From the NCBI RefSeq assembly GCF_002006355.2, contig NZ_CP096980.1:1054001-1118000 (forward strand): DNA of 64,000 bases, in the 5' to 3' direction. This document shows, in pieces, positions 25,630 through 34,885 of this stretch; the first letter of the stretch is position 1; each line of letters starts with the position of its first letter. This DNA comes from Clostridium felsineum DSM 794. GTDB taxonomy: Bacteria; Bacillota; Clostridia; Clostridiales; Clostridiaceae. Made by a program: the position numbers and the translations under genes. Below the pieces are notes generated by a model that worked only from the letters and a program-made list of their open reading frames with translations, was not told where the DNA came from and did no database searches.

Positions 25630-26808
25630 ATGAAAGAAGTTGTAATAGCTAGTGCAGTAAGAACAGCGATTGGATCTTATGGAAAGGGTCTTAAGGATGT
25701 ACCAGCAGTAGATTTGGGAGCTATAGCCATAAAGGAAGCTGTTAAAAAAGCAGGAATAAAGCCAGAAGATGTTAATGAAGTTATTTTAGGTAATGTTCTT
25801 CAAGCAGGATTAGGACAGAATCCAGCAAGACAGGCATCGTTTAAAGCAGGTTTACCAGTTGAAATTCCAGCATTGACAGTAAATAAAGTTTGTGGATCAG
25901 GACTTAGAACAGTTAGCTTGGCAGCACAAATTATAAAAGCAGGAGATGCAGATGTAATAATAGCAGGTGGTATGGAAAACATGTCTAGAGCTCCTTTTTT
26001 AGCAAACAATGCTAGATGGGGATATAGAATGGGAGACGCTAAATTCATTGATGAAATGATCACTGATGGATTATGGGATGCATTTAATGATTATCACATG
26101 GGAATTACAGCTGAAAATATAGCAGAGAGATGGAATATTTCAAGAGAAGAACAAGATGAATTTGCACTTGCTTCACAAAAGAAAGCTGAAGAAGCTATAA
26201 AAACAGGTCAATTTAAAGATGAAATAGTTCCAGTAGTAATAAAAACAAGAAAAGGTGACGTTGTATTTGATACAGATGAACATCCTAGATTCGGCTCAAC
26301 TATAGAAGGACTTGCAAAATTAAAACCTGCATTTAAGAAAGATGGAACAGTTACTGCAGGTAATGCTTCAGGATTAAATGATTGTGCAGCAGTACTTGTA
26401 ATTATGAGTGCAGATAAAGCAAAAGAGCTTGGAGTAAAACCACTTGCTAAAATTGTTTCTTATGGTTCAGCAGGAGTTGACCCAGCAATAATGGGATATG
26501 GACCTTTTTATGCAACAAAAGGAGCTATTGAAAAAGCAGGTTGGACAGTTGATGAATTAGATTTAATAGAATCAAATGAAGCTTTTGCAGCTCAAAGTTT
26601 AGCAGTAGCAAAAGACTTGAAATTTGATATGAATAAAGTAAATGTAAATGGTGGAGCTATTGCACTCGGACATCCAATTGGAGCATCTGGTGCAAGAATA
26701 CTTGTTACGCTTGTTCACGCTATGCAAAAAAGAGATGCTAAAAAAGGTTTGGCAACTTTATGTATAGGTGGAGGACAAGGAACTGCAATATTACTTGAAA
26801 GATGCTAG
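25630..26808 (+). CDS. thlA: acetyl-CoA acetyltransferase (thiolase)
   Basis: 392 aa. Condenses two acetyl-CoA to acetoacetyl-CoA, the entry step to butyrate, butanol and acetone. The nucleophilic Cys is in 'VNKVCGSGLRTV' (residue 88), with 'NEAFAAQS', the His in 'GHPIGASGAR' and the second Cys in 'CIGGGQGTA' (about 378). In the C. acetobutylicum enzyme these two Cys are reported to form a redox-switch disulphide; both are kept here. The ribosome site AGGAGG lies 8 bases before the ATG. Monocistronic, with a strong promoter and terminator. Confidence 0.97.
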   Translation: MKEVVIASAVRTAIGSYGKGLKDVPAVDLGAIAIKEAVKKAGIKPEDVNEVILGNVLQAGLGQNPARQASFKAGLPVEIPALTVNKVCGSGLRTVSLAAQIIKAGDADVIIAGGMENMSRAPFLANNARWGYRMGDAKFIDEMITDGLWDAFNDYHMGITAENIAERWNISREEQDEFALASQKKAEEAIKTGQFKDEIVPVVIKTRKGDVVFDTDEHPRFGSTIEGLAKLKPAFKKDGTVTAGNASGLNDCAAVLVIMSADKAKELGVKPLAKIVSYGSAGVDPAIMGYGPFYATKGAIEKAGWTVDELDLIESNEAFAAQSLAVAKDLKFDMNKVNVNGGAIALGHPIGASGARILVTLVHAMQKRDAKKGLATLCIGGGQGTAILLERC

Positions 26809-26820
26809 TAAATATTGTTA

Positions 26821-26864
26821 AAAATAACTCTATAGAACGAAAAAGTTCTATAGAGTTATTTTTT
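26821..26864 (+). terminator. thlA terminator
   Basis: A long 17-bp perfect stem AAATAACTCTATAGAAC with its complement, loop GAAAAA, followed by TTTT. Confidence 0.9.
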
Positions 26865-26979
26865 AAAAAAAATCTCTAAATTTTTGTATAAAAAATGTGA
26901 CAATAATGAAAACTTTAAATTATAAGGTTATTTTATATATAAAAAATAGAGGCAGATAATTGTGTTGAAAATTGCATAA

Positions 26980-27096
26980 TATTCGAAAAAAAAGTATAAA
27001 TTTATAATATTCAGTCATTTGAATAAAGAAGAACTTAATGCAATACTTGGAGCAAAATTGATTTATAATTACTATAGCGACAAGAAATGGGTTTAA
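26980..27096 (+). other. small open frame resembling a double-glycine-type leader peptide
   Basis: Open frame between stops at 26977 and 27094. From a TTG at 27019 it would encode 25 residues, 'NKEELNAILGAKLIYNYYS' followed by 'DKKWV'. 'LNKEELNAILGA' fits the leader pattern of bacteriocin and peptide-pheromone precursors (acidic-Leu helix ending in GG or GA). There is no good ribosome site and no ATG, and an A8 run sits just upstream. It may be a remnant, or a chance match. Confidence 0.3.
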
Positions 27097-27106
27097 AACG
27101 TTTGCA
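27092..27106. promoter_or_regulatory. possible cre site upstream of the atp operon
   Basis: TTTAAAACGTTTGCA matches the catabolite-response consensus WTGNAANCGNWNNCW with one mismatch (T for G at position 3). It lies about 110 bases before atpI. Weak evidence. Confidence 0.25.
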
Positions 27107-27216
27107 AACATGAAAAAAGGGTGAATATTATTAAAAAAATCTTAAAACGGAGTTTTATTTATAAAAATTTAAGATATATAATTTAAATATCGTGTTAATA
27201 TAGTGGAGGAAGTAAT

Positions 27217-27591
27217 TTGGATTTTGATGTTAAAAGAATGTTAAAGTTGGTAACAATTTGTGATGCAATTATCGCTGCAATAATTTTCGTAGTTCTTCTA
27301 TTTATTACCAACTATATGTTTTCAATTGTAATGACGTTAGGGGTCTTTACAGCAGCTTTGAATTTTTATCTAAGTACTGTAACTGCTAATTTTGTTTTGA
27401 TTAAAAAGAAAGGAACTAAGTCACTTATACTTTTAAGTTCAATTTTTAGAGTAATACTTGTTGGTATTATAAGTATTGTTCTATGTATAATATATAAATA
27501 TTATCTAATTGCCTATATAGGTGGTTATAGTGCTCATTTTATAGCACTCACTATTTATGGGCTATTATTAAAAAGCAATGGAAGGAAGTGA
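27217..27591 (+). CDS. atpI: ATP synthase protein I
   Basis: 124 aa from a TTG start preceded by GGAGGAAG. Four hydrophobic spans, as usual for AtpI, which assists assembly of the c-ring and is not part of the finished enzyme. First gene of the nine-gene operon ending at 33916. Sequence conservation in this family is low; the call rests on hydropathy, length and position immediately before atpB. Confidence 0.8.
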   Translation: MDFDVKRMLKLVTICDAIIAAIIFVVLLFITNYMFSIVMTLGVFTAALNFYLSTVTANFVLIKKKGTKSLILLSSIFRVILVGIISIVLCIIYKYYLIAYIGGYSAHFIALTIYGLLLKSNGRK

Positions 27592-27596
27592 TTTAA

Positions 27597-28265
27597 ATGG
27601 ATCTAGGGTCAAAAACAATGTTTGCTCTGAAATTTGGGGGATTTAATATTGCTATAAAACAATCTGTAGTAGTACAATGGATTATAATGTTAATTATATT
27701 AGTGTTGACATTAGCGCTTACTAGCAATTTAAAGAAGATTCCAAACAAAAAGCAAAGTGTAGTGGAAATGATTGTTAATTTAATAAATGGATTAGTAAAA
27801 GAAAACATGGGAGACAAATTCATGAACTTTGTTCCAATTATTGGTTCCATGGCAGTATTTATACTTTTCTTAAATTTAACAGGACTAGTAGGTGTTGAAC
27901 CAGTAACAAAGGATATTAGTGTTACAGCAGGTTTTGCAATAGTAAGTGCTTTCTTAATAAATGCAACCGTAATAAAAAGAACTGGTATTGGTGGTTATTT
28001 AAAATCAATTTTTGGTGAAGGACCAATAATGGCTCCTATGAATATACTAGAAAAATTCACAGTACCAATATCATTATGTTTGCGTTTATTTATTAATATG
28101 CTTGTTGGTGCTATAGTTATATCTTTAGTTTATGCAACACCAGCTAAATTGATAATTCCAATACCGCTTCATGGTTTCTTTGATATGTTTGATGGTGTTC
28201 TTCAAGCTTATGTATTCATACTGTTAACTATGATATTTACTAAATTAGGTATGGGACATGAATAG
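27597..28265 (+). CDS. atpB: ATP synthase F0 subunit a
   Basis: 222 aa with five to six membrane spans. Forms the proton half-channels against the c-ring. The essential Arg is in 'ISLCLRLFINMLVGAIV', and the conserved 'FILLTMIFTKLG' closes the last helix. It begins 5 bases after atpI with ribosome site AAGGAAG. 'GPIMAPMNILEKF' is the usual segment before the catalytic helix. Confidence 0.93.
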   Translation: MDLGSKTMFALKFGGFNIAIKQSVVVQWIIMLIILVLTLALTSNLKKIPNKKQSVVEMIVNLINGLVKENMGDKFMNFVPIIGSMAVFILFLNLTGLVGVEPVTKDISVTAGFAIVSAFLINATVIKRTGIGGYLKSIFGEGPIMAPMNILEKFTVPISLCLRLFINMLVGAIVISLVYATPAKLIIPIPLHGFFDMFDGVLQAYVFILLTMIFTKLGMGHE

Positions 28266-28353
28266 GTATGTGTTATTAAGATAATAATAAGCTGCATCAA
28301 AATTGATGTTAGTTATTATATACTAAAATTTAAACTTTTAAGGAGGAAATGAT

Positions 28354-28602
28354 ATGAATATTGATTCTACTACTTTTTTACATGGAATGAATGCTATTGG
28401 TGCAGGTTTAGCAGCAATTGGATGTATTGGTGGAGGTGTCGGTATAGGTTCAGTTACAGGTAAGGCTGTTGAAGCTATTGGAAGGCAACCAGAATCTGCA
28501 TCAAAAGTTATGCCTACAATGATAATGGGTTTAGCATTTGCTGAAGTTACATCATTATATGCTTTATTTGTTGCTATAATGTTATTATTCGTTATAAGAT
28601 AA
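28354..28602 (+). CDS. atpE: ATP synthase F0 subunit c
   Basis: 82 aa, two helices joined by the polar loop 'GRQPE'. The ion-binding carboxylate is the Glu in 'LAFAEVTSLYALF'. The Gln of helix 1 and the Ser after Glu that mark sodium-binding c-subunits are absent (the sequence reads 'GVGIGS' and 'AEVTS'), so a proton-driven enzyme is predicted. The gene follows an 88-base gap and has a strong AAGGAGG ribosome site, consistent with high c stoichiometry. Confidence 0.95.
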   Translation: MNIDSTTFLHGMNAIGAGLAAIGCIGGGVGIGSVTGKAVEAIGRQPESASKVMPTMIMGLAFAEVTSLYALFVAIMLLFVIR

Positions 28603-28655
28603 ATAATGGGTTTATTTTTAATAAAGACTAAGCCTGGAGGGAGGCTTCTAAGTAT

Positions 28656-29135
28656 ATGGAATTTAGTATAAGTACGATAGTATTTACAATAGTAAACTTT
28701 ATAATCCTTATGTTGATACTAAAACACTTTTTATTTGATAAAGTAAATAAAGTTATTGATGATAGGAATAGTGAAGTTGCATTGACAATAAAAAATGCTG
28801 ATGATCAAAATGAAGAAGCTAAGCGTTTAAAAGTTAAATGCGAAAAGAACCTAGAAGATTCAAAACTTCAAGGTAAAACAATTGTAGAAAACTACAAAGT
28901 AAAGGCTGAAAAAGTTTCGGATGAAATAACAGAAGAAGCTAAAAATGAAGCTCAGAACATTTTAGAAAGAGCTAAGAGGGAAACCCAAAGAGAGAAAGAG
29001 AAAGCAGAAGATGAAATTAAAAATCAAGTTGTTGAACTTGCAGTATTAATATCATCAAAAGCTCTTGAAAATTCCATAAATGAAGTAGAACATAGGAAAC
29101 TCATAGAAGATTTTGTATCTAAGGTAGGTATTTAA
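28656..29135 (+). CDS. atpF: ATP synthase F0 subunit b
   Basis: 159 aa. One N-terminal membrane helix (residues about 6-26) is followed by a long charged coiled coil, the peripheral stalk that holds F1 static against F0. Length is normal. GGAGGGAGG lies just upstream of the ATG. It is followed by atpH after 2 bases. Confidence 0.92.
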   Translation: MEFSISTIVFTIVNFIILMLILKHFLFDKVNKVIDDRNSEVALTIKNADDQNEEAKRLKVKCEKNLEDSKLQGKTIVENYKVKAEKVSDEITEEAKNEAQNILERAKRETQREKEKAEDEIKNQVVELAVLISSKALENSINEVEHRKLIEDFVSKVGI

Positions 29136-29137
29136 TT

Positions 29138-29677
29138 ATGTATGAGTATTTGGATAGAAGATATGCACTTGCTTTATATGAAGTAGGTGAAGAGAGACAA
29201 AAATTAGAGGAGTATATTAACGATTTTAATGATATTGTTGGTTTACTTAAAACAAACCAAGATGTGATTCAAGTTGTTAATCATCCACAAGTAAGTACTT
29301 CTGAAAAAAAGAAAATATTTATGGAAATCTTTAAGGGAAAAATTGATGAGAAGTTACTTAACTTTTTGTTACTTCTTATTGAAAAAAAGAGAATTCATGA
29401 TGCTGAGGGGATTTTATCTCAGTTAAATATAATTTCTCTTGAGAAACACAATAAAGTTATTGCAGACGTTAAAACTGTAATACCACTTACTGAAGGTGAA
29501 AAGACAACTCTTACAAGTAAACTTTCAGCTAAATATAACAAAACAGTTATATTGAAAGAAATAATAGATAAAAGTATTATTGGTGGAGTTTATGTAAGAG
29601 TTGGTGACGATGTAATTGATGGAACTGTTAAATTTAAATTAGATAGCATGAAAAAATTAATGCTTAAAAAAGGATAG
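29138..29677 (+). CDS. atpH: ATP synthase F1 subunit delta
   Basis: 179 aa. Top cap of F1 linking the b-stalk to alpha. The N-terminal helical bundle begins 'RRYALALYEVGEE', and the C-terminal signature 'DKSIIGGVYVRVGDDVIDGTVKFKLD' is read here as 'IIGGVYVRVGDDVIDGTV'. It starts 2 bases after atpF and is followed by atpA after 10. Confidence 0.93.
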   Translation: MYEYLDRRYALALYEVGEERQKLEEYINDFNDIVGLLKTNQDVIQVVNHPQVSTSEKKKIFMEIFKGKIDEKLLNFLLLLIEKKRIHDAEGILSQLNIISLEKHNKVIADVKTVIPLTEGEKTTLTSKLSAKYNKTVILKEIIDKSIIGGVYVRVGDDVIDGTVKFKLDSMKKLMLKKG

Positions 29678-29687
29678 AGGTGAGCCT

Positions 29688-31205
29688 ATGAACATAAAAC
29701 CTGAAGAGATAACTTCAATAATAAAAAGTCAAATTGAAGGATACGAAAATAAATTAGAAACAGTAGATTCAGGTACTATAATAGAAATAGGTGATGGTAT
29801 CGCTAGAATATATGGTTTAAAAAATTGTATGGCTGGCGAACTTCTTGAGTTTCCAAACGATGTATATGGAATGGCTCTAAACCTTGAACAAGACAATGTT
29901 GGATGTGTTTTACTTGGTTCAGAAGAAGGAATCAAGGAAGGTGACATTGTTAAGAGTACAGGAAAAGTTGTTGAAGTGCCTGTTGGTGAAGCAATGCTTG
30001 GAAGAGTTGTAAATGCTCTTGGTCAACCAATAGATGGTAAAGGACCAATAAAAGCTGAAGATTCAAAACCAGTAGATATAAAAGCTACAGGAGTTATTGA
30101 TAGACAGTCAGTTAATCAACCACTTCAAACAGGATTAAAAGCCATAGACTCAATGATACCTATTGGAAAAGGACAAAGAGAACTTATTATAGGAGATAGA
30201 CAGACAGGTAAAACTGCAATAGCTATCGATACTATATTAAATCAAAAGGGAAAAGACGTAATTTGTATATATGTTGCTATAGGTCAAAAGCAATCTACAG
30301 TAGCGCATATAGTTAATACATTTGAAGAAATGGGAGCTATGGATTACAGCATAGTTGTAGCAGCAAGTGCTTCAGATTCAGCACCACTTCAATATTTATC
30401 ACCATATTCAGGAGTAACAATTGCCGAAAACTTTATGTTTAAAGGAAAAGATGTACTTATTGTATATGATGATCTTTCAAAGCACGCTGTTGCTTATAGA
30501 ACTATGTCATTACTTTTACGTAGACCACCAGGCAGAGAAGCATATCCTGGAGACGTATTCTATTTACATTCAAGACTTCTTGAAAGAGCTGCTAAGCTTT
30601 CAGATAAACTTGGAGGAGGTTCAATAACAGCACTTCCTATAATAGAGACTCTTGCAGGTGATGTTGCTGGTTACATACCAACAAATGTTATTTCAATCAC
30701 AGATGGTCAAATATTCCTTGAATCAGAATTGTTCTATGCAGGACAGAGACCAGCTGTTAACTCAGGTATTTCGGTATCAAGAGTTGGTGGTAGTGCTCAA
30801 ATTAAAGCAATGAAGAAGCTTTCGGGAACTTTAAGACTTGAGCTTGCACAATATAGAGAACTTGCAGCATTTGCTCAGTTCGGTTCTGATCTTGATAAAG
30901 AATCTAAAAAGAGACTTGAAAAAGGTAAGAGACTTACAGAGTTAATGAAACAACCGCAATATAAACCAATGCCAGTTGAAAAGCAGGTAATGATATTATT
31001 TGCAGTTGTAAATGAATATGTAATGGATATTGAGGTTTCAAAACTTAATGCATTTGAAAGTGGATTATTTGAATATATCGATGCTCATTATAGAGATTTA
31101 GGTAAACAAATAGTTGAAAAGAAAGAATTAACTGACGAAATAAGCAGTGAACTTACTAAAGCTATTAATGAATATAAAAAGATATTTTTAGCAGAGGAAC
31201 AGTAG
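29688..31205 (+). CDS. atpA: ATP synthase F1 subunit alpha
   Basis: 505 aa. Non-catalytic nucleotide-binding subunit. P-loop 'GDRQTGKTAIAID'; the arginine finger is in 'NSGISVSRVGGSAQIKAM', and 'VLIVYDDLSKHAVAYR' is the Walker B region. Length is typical. The ribosome site AGAGGTGAG overlaps the end of atpH. Confidence 0.97.
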   Translation: MNIKPEEITSIIKSQIEGYENKLETVDSGTIIEIGDGIARIYGLKNCMAGELLEFPNDVYGMALNLEQDNVGCVLLGSEEGIKEGDIVKSTGKVVEVPVGEAMLGRVVNALGQPIDGKGPIKAEDSKPVDIKATGVIDRQSVNQPLQTGLKAIDSMIPIGKGQRELIIGDRQTGKTAIAIDTILNQKGKDVICIYVAIGQKQSTVAHIVNTFEEMGAMDYSIVVAASASDSAPLQYLSPYSGVTIAENFMFKGKDVLIVYDDLSKHAVAYRTMSLLLRRPPGREAYPGDVFYLHSRLLERAAKLSDKLGGGSITALPIIETLAGDVAGYIPTNVISITDGQIFLESELFYAGQRPAVNSGISVSRVGGSAQIKAMKKLSGTLRLELAQYRELAAFAQFGSDLDKESKKRLEKGKRLTELMKQPQYKPMPVEKQVMILFAVVNEYVMDIEVSKLNAFESGLFEYIDAHYRDLGKQIVEKKELTDEISSELTKAINEYKKIFLAEEQ

Positions 31206-31236
31206 TTATTGACTTTCCTATGCAGGAGGTGAAGTA

Positions 31237-32085
31237 ATGGCAGGAGCAGGACTTATTACTATAAAAAGAAGAATTAAGTCTATCACAAATACTAAGAAGA
31301 TAACAAACGCCATGGGACTTATAGCCACCTCTAATTTAAGAAAATCTAGACAGAACCTCGAAGCTAATAAAGGATATTATGAAGCTTTTAATAGTGCTAT
31401 AGATAAAATTGTAAATTCTTCTGGTAAGAATAATTTATATGTAGCTGGAAATAAAAGCGATAAGAAACTTTATATAGCTTTGACTTCTGATTCTGGTCTT
31501 TGTGGAGGTTTTAACGGAGCTGTTGTATCTGCTGCTGACGAAGTTATGAAAAAGGATAAGGATAAATCCTTACTTATAACTGTTGGTCAAAAAGGAATAT
31601 CTTATTTTAAAAGGCTTAAATATGAGACTTTATCCGAATACGTTGATATTCCAAACGAACCAGGATTAAATGAGGCTAAAGAAATAGCAGACCGTGCTTT
31701 AAGTCTTTATGAAAAAGGTGAAATAGGAGAAGTTTATGTTGTATATACTAAATTTGTATCTACAGTAAACCAAAAGAATGAGGTAAAAAAAGTTCTGCCT
31801 ATAGAACCTAAAAAGATGGAAAAAGTGAGTGTAGCTGAGTTTGAGCCAGAGCCAGAAATTATACTTGAAAAGGCTATAAGGCTTCATATTGAACAGCAAT
31901 TGTTTAATATGTTGTTAAATTCTAAGGCAAGTGAGCAGGCATCTAGAATGTCTTCAATGGATAGTGCTACTAAAAATGCAAATGACTTACTTGAAGCTTT
32001 GAATATTACTTATAATAGAATTAGACAAAGCGCTATTACTCAAGAAATTACAGAAATAGTTGGAGGAGCAGAAGCTCTTAAATAA
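31237..32085 (+). CDS. atpG: ATP synthase F1 subunit gamma
   Basis: 282 aa. Central rotating shaft. N-terminal helix 'IKRRIKSITNTKKITNAMG' and C-terminal helix 'YNRIRQSAITQEITEIVGGA' are the two conserved ends that form the coiled coil inside alpha3-beta3; 'SDSGLCGGFNG' is the middle signature. Preceded by GGAGGTGAAG. Confidence 0.96.
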   Translation: MAGAGLITIKRRIKSITNTKKITNAMGLIATSNLRKSRQNLEANKGYYEAFNSAIDKIVNSSGKNNLYVAGNKSDKKLYIALTSDSGLCGGFNGAVVSAADEVMKKDKDKSLLITVGQKGISYFKRLKYETLSEYVDIPNEPGLNEAKEIADRALSLYEKGEIGEVYVVYTKFVSTVNQKNEVKKVLPIEPKKMEKVSVAEFEPEPEIILEKAIRLHIEQQLFNMLLNSKASEQASRMSSMDSATKNANDLLEALNITYNRIRQSAITQEITEIVGGAEALK

Positions 32086-32097
32086 GGAGGGAAACTG

Positions 32098-33498
32098 ATG
32101 CCAGAACATGTAGGAAAAATTGTTCAGGTAATAGGACCTGTTGTGGATATTAAATTTGATGCAGAGAACCTTCCTGACATCTATAATTCCATAGAAATAA
32201 ATATGGGAAATGATCAAAAACTCATTGCTGAGGTTGAACAACACGTAGGAGACGACGTAGTAAGAACAATAGCAATGGAAGGTACTGATGGATTAAAAAG
32301 AGGCATGGAAGCAGTTGATACAGGTAAACCAATATCTGTACCAGTTGGAGAGAGTGTTTTAGGTCGTCTTTTTAATGTTTTAGGTCAAACAATAGATGAA
32401 GCAGGAGATATAAGTACTGATCAATATTATCCAATCCATAGATCAGCTCCAAGTTTTGAAGAACAATCAGTTCAACCAGAAATGTTTGAAACAGGTATTA
32501 AGGTTATAGATTTACTTGCTCCATATCAAAGAGGTGGAAAGATCGGTTTGTTCGGTGGTGCTGGTGTTGGTAAGACAGTTCTTATTCAAGAACTTATAAA
32601 TAATATAGCAAAAGAGCACGGTGGATTATCAGTATTCACAGGTGTTGGAGAAAGAACAAGAGAAGGTAATGACCTTTATTATGAAATGAAAGATTCAGGG
32701 GTTATAAATAAGACAGCGCTAGTATTTGGTCAGATGAATGAACCACCTGGTGCTAGAATGAGAGTTGCTTTAACAGGACTTACAATGGCTGAATATTTCA
32801 GAGACAAAGGTCAAGACGTGCTTCTATTTATAGATAATATATTCAGATTCACACAAGCTGGTTCAGAGGTTTCAGCTTTACTTGGTAGAATACCTAGTGC
32901 CGTTGGTTATCAACCAACACTTGCAAATGAAATGGGTGCTCTTCAAGAGAGAATAACATCAACAAAACAAGGATCAATTACATCCGTTCAGGCTGTATAT
33001 GTTCCTGCTGATGACCTTACGGACCCAGCTCCAGCAACAACATTTACGCATCTTGATGCAACAACAGTTCTTTCAAGAGAAATATCAAACCTTGGAATTT
33101 ATCCTGCAGTTAGTCCTCTTGAATCAACTTCAAGAATACTTGATCCAAGAATTGTAGGAGAAGAACATTATGAAGTTGCCAATAAAGTTAAGCATATACT
33201 TGAAAGATATCAAGAACTTCAAGATATCATAGCTATACTTGGTGTTGACGAACTTTCAGATGAAGATAGATTGTTAGTTGGAAGAGCAAGAAAAGTACAG
33301 AGATTCTTATCTCAAGCTTTTAGTGTTGCTGAACAATTTACAGGAATGAAGGGTCAATTTGTAACTGTAAAAGATACTATAAGAAGTTTTAAAGAAATAT
33401 TGGATGGTAAGTGTGATGATCTTCCAGAAGCTGCATTCTTATTTGCAGGAACAATAGAAGATGTAAAAGAAAAAGCTAAAAAAATGATGGAAAGCTAA
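32098..33498 (+). CDS. atpD: ATP synthase F1 subunit beta
   Basis: 466 aa. Catalytic subunit. P-loop 'GGAGVGKTVLIQ', catalytic Glu in 'GVGERTREGNDLY', Walker B 'VLLFIDNIFRFTQAGSE', and the DELSEED-type lever 'VDELSDED'. Length is normal. It starts 12 bases after atpG with AAGGAGGG. Confidence 0.98.
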   Translation: MPEHVGKIVQVIGPVVDIKFDAENLPDIYNSIEINMGNDQKLIAEVEQHVGDDVVRTIAMEGTDGLKRGMEAVDTGKPISVPVGESVLGRLFNVLGQTIDEAGDISTDQYYPIHRSAPSFEEQSVQPEMFETGIKVIDLLAPYQRGGKIGLFGGAGVGKTVLIQELINNIAKEHGGLSVFTGVGERTREGNDLYYEMKDSGVINKTALVFGQMNEPPGARMRVALTGLTMAEYFRDKGQDVLLFIDNIFRFTQAGSEVSALLGRIPSAVGYQPTLANEMGALQERITSTKQGSITSVQAVYVPADDLTDPAPATTFTHLDATTVLSREISNLGIYPAVSPLESTSRILDPRIVGEEHYEVANKVKHILERYQELQDIIAILGVDELSDEDRLLVGRARKVQRFLSQAFSVAEQFTGMKGQFVTVKDTIRSFKEILDGKCDDLPEAAFLFAGTIEDVKEKAKKMMES

Positions 33499-33511
33499 GG
33501 AGTGATTTTGT

Positions 33512-33916
33512 ATGGCAAATAATATTAAGTTGAGCATACTAACTCCTCAAAAGACGTTTTATGTTGGAAATGTAAAAGAGATTATAACTAGAACAGTTGA
33601 AGGTGAGATAGGAATACTTCCCAATCACACAGACTTAGTTGCTTTTTTAACACCAACTGAGACAATATTAGTAGAAGAAGATGGTTCAAGAAAAGAAGTA
33701 TTTACATCTACTGGCATTTTAAATGTAGGCGCAGAAGAAGTTTCTTTTTTGTGTGATGCAAGCGAATGGCCAGATGAGATAGATATTAATAGAGCTGAAA
33801 CAGCTAAGGAAAGAGCAGAAAAAAGACTTAAAAGTAGTGGAGACAATATAGATGTAAAAAGAGCAGAACTATCTCTTTCAAGAGCACTTGCAAGAATTAA
33901 AACAAAGAATAGTTAA
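33512..33916 (+). CDS. atpC: ATP synthase F1 subunit epsilon
   Basis: 134 aa. N-terminal beta-sandwich with 'EGEIGILPNHTDLVA' and a C-terminal helical hairpin ('INRAETAKERAEKRL', 'RAELSLSRALARIK') that can inhibit rotation. Last gene of the operon, followed by a terminator. Confidence 0.95.
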   Translation: MANNIKLSILTPQKTFYVGNVKEIITRTVEGEIGILPNHTDLVAFLTPTETILVEEDGSRKEVFTSTGILNVGAEEVSFLCDASEWPDEIDINRAETAKERAEKRLKSSGDNIDVKRAELSLSRALARIKTKNS

Positions 33917-33924
33917 TTAATATT

Positions 33925-33958
33925 AAAAAACCGTGGATTTTTTTCGCGGTTTTTTTTT
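33925..33958 (+). terminator. atp operon terminator
   Basis: AAAAAACCGTG / CGCGGTTTTTT stem (one G-U) followed by a run of T's. Confidence 0.88.
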
Positions 33959-34124
33959 CACACTTTTTAAATAAATTTATATATTAATAGTGTACTAGTA
34001 ATTATTTTTTGCTGGTATAAATATTGATTTTTCATAGTTAACTGCTTGTCCAAAACTTAAATTCATCTAGGAATAAAAAGAATGTTTTCTGTCAATAATC
34101 TTTACTATAAGGAGGATGGAAAAC

Positions 34125-34832
34125 ATGAAGTACAACAAACTAATTTTTTGTTTTGCACTATTAATATTTATATCACTGCTGCTCATTTGTGGACATAGTA
34201 TAAGGGCGGAATTGAATCAAGATATTTTTGGAGATATAGTAAAGGATACACAGAGTAATGTGGTGGAAACTGGTGTAAATATTTCATTTATAAATAATGG
34301 AAATTGTAAAAATTTAAGTAACGGTATTATAAAAAATATTAAGGGTTCAGGTGTAAAAAATCTATATAGCACGGTAACTTTAGATGATGGATTAGGCTAT
34401 TGTATAGAATTTAAAAATCCAAATATATCAGGTTATATAGAAGCAAGTGTGCTAGATAAAGATAAAGTTAAAGTAGATATTGTAGAAGAGGAAAAAGTTA
34501 ATAATAATAATCTTAACAATATTGAAGAAACTATACTTGGGAAGGATTTTAATTGCAATAATTTACAGTGTTATAAGTATTTAAAAGCTAAAAGTAAAAT
34601 TAAAAACATTAAAAACATAGATGAAAAAGTGAAGAAAATTTTAAGCAGTATAAGGGCGGAAAATATAAAAACGGTTAAGTTAAATAAAAATTTAAGCACT
34701 ACTGCATACACAAAAAAGTTTAATTATATACGAGATGGAAATAGAAAAGTAGATTTTAATTATTCTGTATGTAAATATGAAAACGGAAATTTTATAATAG
34801 TTGGTACACCAATCATACCAATTACGTATTAA
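34125..34832 (+). CDS. ywmB: YwmB-family secreted protein
   Basis: 235 aa with a signal peptide (residues about 5-28). The rest is a moderately conserved TATA-box-binding-like fold by family; function is unknown. The call rests largely on context, since Bacillus has atpC - ywzB - ywmB - murAA - spoIID and the same order occurs here. I start at the ATG at 34125, because the ATG at 34116 abuts the AAGGAGG site. It precedes murA by about 50 bases. Confidence 0.65.
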   Translation: MKYNKLIFCFALLIFISLLLICGHSIRAELNQDIFGDIVKDTQSNVVETGVNISFINNGNCKNLSNGIIKNIKGSGVKNLYSTVTLDDGLGYCIEFKNPNISGYIEASVLDKDKVKVDIVEEEKVNNNNLNNIEETILGKDFNCNNLQCYKYLKAKSKIKNIKNIDEKVKKILSSIRAENIKTVKLNKNLSTTAYTKKFNYIRDGNRKVDFNYSVCKYENGNFIIVGTPIIPITY

Positions 34833-34885
34833 AAATTATATAACTAAATCATATTTTGGTATGCAGTTATGATTGGAGGATTAAA

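Noticed and set aside
28354..28602. Sodium-type ATP synthase
   Set aside because: The c-subunit lacks the Gln of helix 1 and the Ser after the ion-binding Glu that mark sodium enzymes.
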